A DNA stretch of 10,940 bases from contig JAZQHB010000024.1 of the NCBI GenBank assembly GCA_045540355.1, positions 1 through 10,940 on the forward strand, given 5' to 3'. Made by a program: the position numbers and the translations under genes. The notes under the pieces were generated by a model. It did not search any database. It had not been told where the DNA came from and saw only the letters and a list, made by a program, of their open reading frames with translations. The stretch comes from RGIG2945 sp045540355. Lineage in GTDB: Bacteria; Bacillota; Clostridia; Oscillospirales; Acutalibacteraceae. Below are positions 1-4,742 of this stretch, piece after piece; position 1 is the first letter of the stretch; each line of letters begins with the position of its first letter.

Positions 1-71
1 AAAGGTAAAAATGTGTTATACAGCCGGATTGATATGATATTGTAGAAAATAATATTTTGGAGGATTTTACA

Positions 72-455
72 ATGAAATCAATATTTGAACAGAACGGCGG
101 AACATATACAAAGGTAGGAGATTACTATATTCCTAATATCGCAGTACCCGACACAAAGAAGTATAATATCGGCAAATACGGAAATTTACGAAAAACATTC
201 TTAAAAGAACATCACAAATCCTATTACACAATTCTTTTTATGGAAGGCAAATTGTTTGAACATCTTGCAGAGATAGACGAAACTTGTCATAGATGTTTAA
301 AAGATATGATAACAAAAACGGCAAAGCAAGAGGGCGTTACAGAACAGTTAAAATCAACAGACCAAATGGCATGGGTACAAAAGATGAATAATATTCGCAA
401 CCGAGCAGAGGAAATCATAATACGTGAATATGTGTACGGAGGTTTTGCGGAATGA
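72..455 (+). CDS. tnpV: TnpV-family transposon-associated protein
   Basis: A 127-residue protein that opens with MKSIFEQNGGTY and contains an LKEHH motif and a C-terminal MNNIRNRAEEII segment. From memory this pattern matches the TnpV family, small proteins carried by Tn4451/Tn4453-type and related clostridial mobile elements. Its molecular role is not established, and no catalytic motif is visible. The ATG at 72 is preferred over the in-frame TTG at 57 because GGAGG at 59-63 lies 8 nt upstream of the ATG and overlaps the TTG, and because family members begin at MKSIFEQNGG. The gene overlaps the next by 4 nt (ATGA), so the two are probably translated from one mRNA. It supports a mobile-element setting. 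The family call is fairly sure; the function is unknown. Confidence 0.85.
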   Translation: MKSIFEQNGGTYTKVGDYYIPNIAVPDTKKYNIGKYGNLRKTFLKEHHKSYYTILFMEGKLFEHLAEIDETCHRCLKDMITKTAKQEGVTEQLKSTDQMAWVQKMNNIRNRAEEIIIREYVYGGFAE

Positions 456-763
456 ACTTTATAGAAGAATTGTATTACGGGAATATAAATCCTAATGAAA
501 AACGCTACAAAAAGGCTACACCCTATGATAAGGCATTAAGCATATTTACCGCTAACGAGGACAAGCTGAAAGAAGCACTATCCGGCGAACACTTGAAACT
601 GTTTAATGAACTTGTAAATGCAAGTGATGAAATAAGTGCTGCAAGCGGAGTGGAAAATTTCAAAATCGGTTTTAGACTTGGTGTCAAGATGATGTGCGAT
701 AGTTTATTGTTTGAGGAAAATAAAGTATTCAAAGATGTTATAAAAAAAGGAGGTTTTGAGTAA
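452..763 (+). CDS. DUF6809-like small protein
   Basis: A 103-residue, charged, mostly helical protein. It begins MNFIEELYYGNINPNEK and has a later segment VENFKIGFRLGVKMM. As I recall, both patterns are typical of the DUF6809 family, which is often encoded beside TnpV-type genes on clostridial mobile elements. No enzymatic motif, signal peptide or membrane segment is seen. GGAGG at 440-444 precedes the start, and the ATG overlaps the TnpV stop as ATGA. Its own stop overlaps the next start as TAATG, and an AAGGAGG just before the stop serves that next gene. Translational coupling across all three genes is therefore likely. The function is unknown; a structural or regulatory accessory role in the element is only a guess. 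Confidence 0.8.
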   Translation: MNFIEELYYGNINPNEKRYKKATPYDKALSIFTANEDKLKEALSGEHLKLFNELVNASDEISAASGVENFKIGFRLGVKMMCDSLLFEENKVFKDVIKKGGFE

Positions 764-1326
764 TGAAAAAATTATCTATAATTTTAATCACTATATCTAT
801 AATAGCAAGTGCAGTTACAGTAAATGCTGCTCCCGTTCCGAGAGAATCAGCACCCTGCAATGCAACGGAACATCAAATCATAGTTGCAGAAAGTTTTATC
901 AGCGGGGTTTTGGACGAAGTTAAAAATGGTATGGGATTTGCAGATGCGAAAGCTAAATCGAATCGCATATTCTTCAATGCTTGCCTTAACGGACAGACAA
1001 GCGGTTACAGCTACGGAGAACTTACAGCTATTGCAAATAACGCAATATTCCAATACAGAGATATATATTTAAGACCTAACTTCTACATAGAAAACGAAGA
1101 AAAAGTCAGAGCCATAATTGCAGATGTTATCACGCAGTATGCAAACGGAGAGATTGATTATACCAAAGCAGAATTTAATGCAAGAGTAAAAATCTATCAA
1201 TCTGTCAATCCTGCATTTAACCCCGATGAAGAATTTGCAAAAGACACTTGCTACCGTGATATTCCGTCAGTTGATAATAGCTTATTTACCATAGCAAGAA
1301 AGCTGATTTTAGAAGCTAAAAAATAA
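763..1326 (+). CDS. small secreted protein of unknown function
   Basis: A 187-residue protein with a clear Sec signal peptide: a KK n-region, a hydrophobic stretch of about 15 residues, and a VNA-AP signal-peptidase-like site near residue 22. The mature part is mostly predicted helical and has three cysteines (in SAPCNA, FNACLN and DTCYRD). There is no lipobox, sortase motif, SLH domain or second membrane segment, so release or loose wall association is expected. I do not recognise a family. The ATG shares one base with the stop of the previous gene (TAATG), behind a strong AAGGAGG. It closes the TnpV/DUF6809 operon and is followed by a strong hairpin terminator. A secreted product coupled to mobile-element backbone genes might act at the cell surface during transfer, but nothing in the sequence shows this. 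Confidence 0.75.
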   Translation: MKKLSIILITISIIASAVTVNAAPVPRESAPCNATEHQIIVAESFISGVLDEVKNGMGFADAKAKSNRIFFNACLNGQTSGYSYGELTAIANNAIFQYRDIYLRPNFYIENEEKVRAIIADVITQYANGEIDYTKAEFNARVKIYQSVNPAFNPDEEFAKDTCYRDIPSVDNSLFTIARKLILEAKK

Positions 1327-1356
1327 ATCCTATCCTATCATATCCTAAAAAGACCA

Positions 1357-1396
1357 ATGCCCTGTGACTGTAAAAAGTCACAGGGCATATTTTATG
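1357..1396 (+). terminator. hairpin terminator, possibly bidirectional
   Basis: A perfect 13-bp stem (1357-1369 pairs with 1376-1388, arm ATGCCCTGTGACT) closes a 6-nt loop and is followed by ATTTTAT. It lies 30 nt after the stop of the secreted-protein gene. Read on the minus strand, the stem is followed after a few bases by CTTTTT, so it may also stop leftward transcription from the strong minus-strand promoter at 1540-1569. Confidence 0.8.
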
Positions 1397-1495
1397 CGTT
1401 CAATTTTTAATCAATTTAAAGTCAATGTGTTTTCTTCCCAAAGGTGATAGTATCTTCTTATGAAAAATATTCTATGTCAAAACATACTGCGAAAA

Positions 1496-1520
1496 TTCGT
1501 AGAGTACCCAACTATACGAA
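1496..1520 (+). repeat. left inverted repeat, predicted inversion site
   Basis: A 25-bp sequence that is the exact reverse complement of 2931-2955. It is itself an imperfect dyad: a 9-bp left arm TTCGTAGAG and a right arm CTATACGAA (8 of 9 positions symmetrical) surround a 7-bp asymmetric centre TACCCAA. Two inverted arms around a 6-8 bp centre is the usual core-site design for tyrosine recombinases, and such a recombinase gene lies between the two copies. Confidence 0.85.
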
Positions 1521-1539
1521 ACACAAAAATACACTATAA

Positions 1540-1569
1540 ATTATAGCACAATGTCGCTTTAGGTGTCAA
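1540..1569 (-). promoter_or_regulatory. consensus sigma-A promoter facing left, inside the invertible segment
   Basis: Read on the minus strand, TTGACA (1569-1564) is followed by an 18-nt spacer and TATAAT (1545-1540). TGC immediately precedes the -10 box, giving an extended -10 element. Both hexamers match consensus exactly. The expected transcription start is near 1533, about 12 nt inside the left inversion site. In this orientation it transcribes toward the 1357-1388 hairpin with no useful gene ahead. If 1496-2955 inverts, the -35 and -10 boxes move to 2882-2887 and 2906-2911 and face the XRE/cohesin cluster. Confidence 0.8.
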
Positions 1570-1585
1570 GATGTTGGGGAAAGTT

Positions 1586-1613
1586 TCATCATTTTGATGA
1601 TAATTGATGATAA
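1586..1613. repeat. tandem 10-bp repeat and overlapping dyad, possible operator
   Basis: TTGATGATAA occurs twice head to tail at 1594-1603 and 1604-1613. An overlapping dyad, TCATCA (1586-1591), 3 nt, TGATGA (1595-1600), lies just before it. The cluster sits between the leftward consensus promoter and the rightward recombinase promoter candidate, where a regulator could control both. No binding protein is identifiable from sequence; the recombinase itself or the XRE regulator at 3027 are candidates. Confidence 0.4.
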
Positions 1614-1644
1614 TTTTTTTATTTCATAAGACTATTTTCATTCT

Positions 1645-1672
1645 TTGATACAATTATCAGGACGAATATTAT
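1645..1672 (+). promoter_or_regulatory. candidate promoter for the recombinase gene
   Basis: TTGATA (1645-1650), a 16-nt spacer and TATTAT (1667-1672) form a plausible but non-consensus promoter facing the recombinase. This would give a leader of about 50 nt containing the small TGACGG/CCGTCA hairpin at 1678-1696. Because it lies inside the inverted repeats, recombinase expression would not depend on the orientation of the segment. Other AT-rich combinations nearby cannot be excluded. Confidence 0.35.
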
Positions 1673-1729
1673 CATTATGACGGTTATTCGCCGTCAAATA
1701 AATTGTCATTAGCAAGGAGGTTTTTTTAT

Positions 1730-2881
1730 ATGGCAAGACGAGGCGAAAATATTTACAAGAGAAAAGACGGACGTTGGGAAGGTCGGTATATAAAGGGCAA
1801 GGACTTAAACGGCAAAAACAAATACGGTTATTTATACGCAAAAAGCTATACGGAAGTCAAAGAAAAATTAACAGAACTCAAATCACGTCCGAGCGTTGCA
1901 ATGCAAACGCAGTCAGGCACAAAAACAATAGGTCAAATGTGTGCTTTGTGGCTTGATGAAAGCAAGACACAAATAAAACATTCAACCTATGTCAAGTATT
2001 ATAATACTATTTATAATCACATTGTCCCCTCTATTGGAACACATAAAATAAATTTACTTGATACGGCTTTAATACGTCAGTTCGCAGACGAAAAATTGAC
2101 TAATGGTAAGTTATGCGGACAAGGCGGTTTATCTCCCAAAACCGTCAAGGATATTCTATCGGTTTTGCGATTGGTTATTATATACTCAAACAACATAGGA
2201 ATTACTTGTAATTGCCGACTTGACTGTATCAGCATAAAAGCAAGTGATAAAAGCATTGAGGTTTTGAGCAAGAGCCAACAGGACAAGCTGACATCATACC
2301 TGATAAATAATTTTGACAATACAAGTCTTGGAATTTTGATGTGCCTTTATACAGGTATCAGAATAGGAGAAATTTGTGCTTTAAAATTTGAGGATATTTC
2401 AATGATTGATAAGACTATCCATATTCGCAAAACTATGCAGAGAGTACAGAATTTTATATCATCAAAGGAAACAAAGACAGATGTAATTATAACTACACCG
2501 AAAAGCAAAAGTTCTGTAAGAGATATTCCTATACCGGAATTTCTGATACAGACCATTGAAGAAAGAAATTTGTATATACCGAAAGCATTTTTACTTACAG
2601 GAGAAGCAAGCCGCTATGTAGAGCCGAGAACGCTTGAAAACCGCTTTAAAAATCGGATTCATTCTTGCGGAATTGAAAACGTATCTTTTCACACGCTCCG
2701 TCATACTTTCGCTACTCGTTGTGTCGAGCTTGGTTTTGAAACAAAAAGTTTAAGTGAAATTTTAGGACATTCAAGCGTTAATATTACACTTAACAGATAT
2801 GTTCATTCGTCTATGGAATTAAAACGGCTAAATATGGAAAAGTTATCACCGCAAATATTTTATACGCCGTCAATCTGTTAG
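1730..2881 (+). CDS. tyrosine-type site-specific recombinase (putative invertase)
   Basis: A 383-residue recombinase of the phage-integrase family. Residues 1-50 form a short basic AP2-like arm-binding region (MARRGENIYKRKDGRW). Residues 65-165 resemble the SAM-like core-binding domain, and residues 175-370 are the catalytic domain. The catalytic set is complete: R211 (TGIRIGE), K258 or K260 in the beta-hairpin, H321 and R324 (HTLRHTF), H347 (LGHSS) and nucleophile Y357 (NRYVH). The length is normal for Tn916-type integrases. The ATG at 1730 lies 9 nt after AAGGAGG, whereas an upstream in-frame TTG (1703) lacks such a site. The gene lies between perfect 25-bp inverted repeats, so its most likely job is inversion of this segment. 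It could instead integrate a larger element elsewhere, but no excisionase or direct-repeat att sites are visible beside it. Confidence 0.95.
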   Translation: MARRGENIYKRKDGRWEGRYIKGKDLNGKNKYGYLYAKSYTEVKEKLTELKSRPSVAMQTQSGTKTIGQMCALWLDESKTQIKHSTYVKYYNTIYNHIVPSIGTHKINLLDTALIRQFADEKLTNGKLCGQGGLSPKTVKDILSVLRLVIIYSNNIGITCNCRLDCISIKASDKSIEVLSKSQQDKLTSYLINNFDNTSLGILMCLYTGIRIGEICALKFEDISMIDKTIHIRKTMQRVQNFISSKETKTDVIITTPKSKSSVRDIPIPEFLIQTIEERNLYIPKAFLLTGEASRYVEPRTLENRFKNRIHSCGIENVSFHTLRHTFATRCVELGFETKSLSEILGHSSVNITLNRYVHSSMELKRLNMEKLSPQIFYTPSIC

Positions 2882-2883
2882 TC

Positions 2884-2932
2884 AAAAAAAGAACCGTAAG
2901 CAAGGTTTTAACTCGCTTTACGGCTCTTTTTT
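2884..2932 (+). terminator. recombinase terminator overlapping the right inversion site
   Basis: An A-tract, then GAACCGTAAGC, a loop, GCTTTACGGCTC and TTTTTT form a long hairpin (about 2885-2901 with 2914-2932, one mismatch and one bulged T). The arms include flanking A and T tracts, so it can work in both directions. It starts 3 nt after the recombinase stop, and its T-run enters the right inverted repeat. It should stop recombinase transcripts from entering the XRE gene in this orientation, and from leaving leftward after inversion. Confidence 0.85.
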
Positions 2933-2955
2933 CGTATAGTTGGGTACTCTACGAA
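2931..2955 (-). repeat. right inverted repeat, predicted inversion site
   Basis: The exact reverse complement of 1496-1520 over 25 bp (26 bp counting the T at 2930 paired with the A at 1521). The arms are TTCGTATAG and CTCTACGAA around the centre TTGGGTA. The asymmetric centre is in the opposite orientation to the left copy, as inversion requires. It lies 71 nt upstream of the XRE start codon. Confidence 0.85.
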
Positions 2956-3026
2956 AAATAAAAGTAACACCGTTATTATTATTTTCTTGTTTTCAAATAT
3001 TTATAGCAAGGAGGTAGAGAAAATTT

Positions 3027-3317
3027 GTGAGCCAAGATGAAAAAGAAATTTTTAAGAATGAGTATATTGTTAAACTTACCGAAAGTCTTTCAATGCTTCG
3101 GGCAAAAGCAGGTGTAACACAAGAAGATGTTGCAGACAGAATTGGTATTGCAAGACAAACATATTCTGCCATTGAGTGCGGAAGAAAATCAATGAGTTGG
3201 AATACCTTTATGAGCTTAATACTTTTTTTCAAAGAAAATGCACAAACAAAGGAAGTTGTCAGACTGCTAAATATTTACACAAGCGAGCTTGAAAAGTATA
3301 TCACCATTGCAAATTAA
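3027..3317 (+). CDS. XRE/Cro-type helix-turn-helix regulator
   Basis: A 96-residue DNA-binding protein. Residues 17-70 form a Cro/C1-type HTH fold with the core TQEDVADRIGIARQTYSAIE (31-50) followed by the usual G-R-x-x loop. The N-terminal 16 residues are acidic and charged, and the C-terminal 25 residues look helical and may dimerise. The start is GTG at 3027, 12 nt after AAGGAGG (3008-3014). No in-frame ATG lies near the site, and the nearby ATG is out of frame. I see no good promoter between the right inversion site and this gene in the present orientation, and no terminator after it. It is therefore probably the first gene of the cohesin operon and is switched on by inversion. It may regulate the operon or the recombinase; which it does cannot be told from sequence. 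Confidence 0.9.
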   Translation: MSQDEKEIFKNEYIVKLTESLSMLRAKAGVTQEDVADRIGIARQTYSAIECGRKSMSWNTFMSLILFFKENAQTKEVVRLLNIYTSELEKYITIAN

Positions 3318-3432
3318 AAAACATTTTAAAAGAGAAAAAGTATTATATTTCATTACAAGATTTTTCGATTCATCATAGAAAACAAAGAAAACATCAAAAT
3401 AATATGAATTTCAAACAGAAAGGAGCAAATTT

Positions 3433-4725
3433 ATGTTGAGAAAAAAGAGCATTATTCTTACACTTTTTCTATTAGTTGCAACCGTTACAGTCATAACAGG
3501 GGCATCTATGGGAGCAACAACACAATCTGATGAAACAGAAAATGCAACTGAACAAAATATTACAATGCCATTTTCTGATGTGACTAATAGTGATTGGTTT
3601 TATGAAGATGTAAAATATGTCAACGAAAAAAAGTTAATGACAGGAACAAGTGACACAGCATTTTCACCCAATATTCCAACAACAAGAGGAATGATTGTAA
3701 CGATTTTATGGCGTATCGAGGGTGAACCGATTAGCTCAGGCAATAATCATTTTAAAGATGTAAAAAATGATTTGTATTACTACAATCCTGTAATATGGGC
3801 GGCAGAAAATAATATTGTCAGCGGATACGATGATGTCACATTTGGAGCTGATGACAACATAACCCGTGAACAGTTGGCTACAATTTTATATCGCTACACG
3901 TCATATAAAGGTTGTGATGTTACAACAGAACACGATTTAACCACCTTTGCTGATAAAAACGAAATAAGCGAATATGCAGTTAATGCTATGACTTGGGCTA
4001 ATTTTAATCAAATCATAACAGGCACAACAACCGACAAAATCAGTCCGAAAGATACCGCTACTCGCTGTCAAGTAGCCGCAGTATTAAAAAGATGGTGTGA
4101 GAATATTCTTGCAGAAACAAACCCCGATAATAAAGTCGAGAACAACCAAAATGAAGATGAAAAAAATAACGAAAAAGACAATACATCTTCAAACACAAAT
4201 TCAGGAGGAACAAGCTCTCCGTCTATTGGAGCAGGCAGCAGTCCGTCTGATGTAATCGAAGAACCAACTATTGATAGTGATATTGCTGATAATGAAAGAC
4301 CAAACATAAAGGTAAATACTGCATACGGAAATCCCGGAGATATTATTACTGTTGAAATTGATATACAAAACAATCCCGGTATTTTGGGTATGATTTTATC
4401 TTTGGAATATGACGAAGAAGCTATGCGATTGATAAATGTTGAAAACGGTAATGCTATTTCGGATATATTAACATTAACTCCCTCTCAGGAATTAAATTCC
4501 GGAGTTAAATTTGTTTGGGACGGTATTGAAATATCAGACAGCGATATACAAGACGGTAATATCCTTACTTTAGAATTTGAAATATTTGATAGTGCTATGT
4601 TCGGCAAACGATACCCACTTAAATTGGAATATACAGCTGGCGACATAGTTGATGCGGATTTGAACGAAGTAACTCCCAAAATTATTCAAGGGTTCGTTGA
4701 AATCGAACAAGAAAACAAAGAGTAA
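3433..4725 (+). CDS. SLH-cohesin surface anchor protein
   Basis: A 430-residue secreted protein. A signal peptide spans residues 1-28 (KK, long hydrophobic core, ASMGA). Three SLH domains follow (about 45-98, 105-160 and 168-222), each starting with an F-x-D-V or F-A-D motif and ending near a TR/RCQ-type helix. SLH triplets bind secondary cell-wall polymers. Next comes a low-complexity Asn/Glu/Lys/Ser/Gly linker (226-288), then one type I-like cohesin (290-426) with IQNNPGILGM, FVWDGIE and LEYTAGDIV motifs. This resembles single-cohesin anchoring scaffoldins such as OlpA of Clostridium thermocellum. The partner is presumably the dockerin in the 1374-residue protein of the same cluster. AAAGGAG at 3419-3425 serves the ATG. 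The 115-nt gap before it shows no terminator or clear promoter, consistent with cotranscription with the XRE gene. Confidence 0.92.
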   Translation: MLRKKSIILTLFLLVATVTVITGASMGATTQSDETENATEQNITMPFSDVTNSDWFYEDVKYVNEKKLMTGTSDTAFSPNIPTTRGMIVTILWRIEGEPISSGNNHFKDVKNDLYYYNPVIWAAENNIVSGYDDVTFGADDNITREQLATILYRYTSYKGCDVTTEHDLTTFADKNEISEYAVNAMTWANFNQIITGTTTDKISPKDTATRCQVAAVLKRWCENILAETNPDNKVENNQNEDEKNNEKDNTSSNTNSGGTSSPSIGAGSSPSDVIEEPTIDSDIADNERPNIKVNTAYGNPGDIITVEIDIQNNPGILGMILSLEYDEEAMRLINVENGNAISDILTLTPSQELNSGVKFVWDGIEISDSDIQDGNILTLEFEIFDSAMFGKRYPLKLEYTAGDIVDADLNEVTPKIIQGFVEIEQENKE

Positions 4726-4729
4726 GTAA

Positions 4730-4738
4730 GGGGGTGAT
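4730..4738 (+). promoter_or_regulatory. Shine-Dalgarno that fixes the start of the double-cohesin gene
   Basis: GGGGGTGAT matches the anti-Shine-Dalgarno complement GGAGGTGAT at 8 of 9 positions. It covers the possible GTG start at 4734, so that codon is part of the ribosome binding site. Translation more likely begins at the TTG at 4743, 8 nt after the G-rich core. Confidence 0.65.
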
Positions 4739-4742
4739 AATT

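Larger units (their letters stand above)
1389..1729. promoter_or_regulatory. non-coding control region upstream of the recombinase
   Basis: About 340 nt with no credible gene. It contains the left recombination site (1496-1520), a strong leftward promoter (1540-1569), a small dyad (1586-1600), a 10-bp tandem repeat (1594-1613), a weak rightward promoter candidate for the recombinase (1645-1672), a 6-bp hairpin with arms TGACGG and CCGTCA (1678-1696), and the recombinase ribosome binding site AAGGAGG (1714-1720). From 1389 to 1495 I see nothing beyond AT-rich sequence and a short palindrome CGAAAATTCG at 1490-1499. Confidence 0.6.
1496..2955. mobile_element. predicted invertible DNA segment carrying its own recombinase
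   Basis: A segment of about 1.46 kb bounded by exact 25-bp inverted repeats. It holds a complete tyrosine recombinase gene, a terminator at its right end and an outward-facing consensus promoter at its left end. Recombination between inverted copies with matching asymmetric 7-bp centres would flip the segment rather than excise it. This is the organisation of a promoter-inversion phase switch in which the invertase travels with the switch. The repeats, gene and promoter are seen directly; inversion itself is inferred. A less likely reading is a small transposon with terminal inverted repeats, but no DDE transposase or clear target duplication is visible. Confidence 0.75.

Noticed and set aside
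1..45. Possible C-terminal end of an upstream gene (a frame open from the window edge to TAG at 43-45)
   Set aside because: Only 14 codons are visible, another frame is also open to position 37, and no family pattern can be recognised.
29..55. TTGATA followed by TAATAT as a promoter for the TnpV operon
   Set aside because: The spacer is 15 nt and the implied start falls within the ribosome binding site, so it is unlikely to be the real promoter.
1327..1346. Short TCCTATCCTATCATATCC repeat after the secreted-protein gene
   Set aside because: Too short and irregular to be called a functional repeat; probably simple AT-rich sequence before the terminator.
1496..2955. Reading the segment as a transposon with terminal inverted repeats
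   Set aside because: The only recombination gene is a tyrosine recombinase, which does not use DDE-type terminal repeats. The repeats have a recombinase-core dyad, and no clear target duplication flanks them.
2956..3026. Weak -10-like TATTTATA just before the XRE gene as a constitutive promoter
   Set aside because: No -35 element at a suitable distance; it overlaps the region just before the ribosome binding site.
3318..3432. Separate promoter for the SLH-cohesin gene (TATTAT near 3341, TAATAT near 3400)
   Set aside because: Neither box has a matching -35 hexamer at 15-19 nt, and the region is too AT-rich for an isolated -10 match to mean much.
4068..4373. Minus-strand open frame of 101 codons within the SLH-cohesin gene
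   Set aside because: It is a shadow of the plus-strand coding frame, with low-complexity Ser/Phe content and no ribosome binding site.
4734..4742. GTG at 4734 as the start of the double-cohesin gene
   Set aside because: The codon lies inside the GGGGGTGAT ribosome binding sequence; TTG at 4743 has proper spacing and gives a better signal-peptide n-region (KK immediately after Met).
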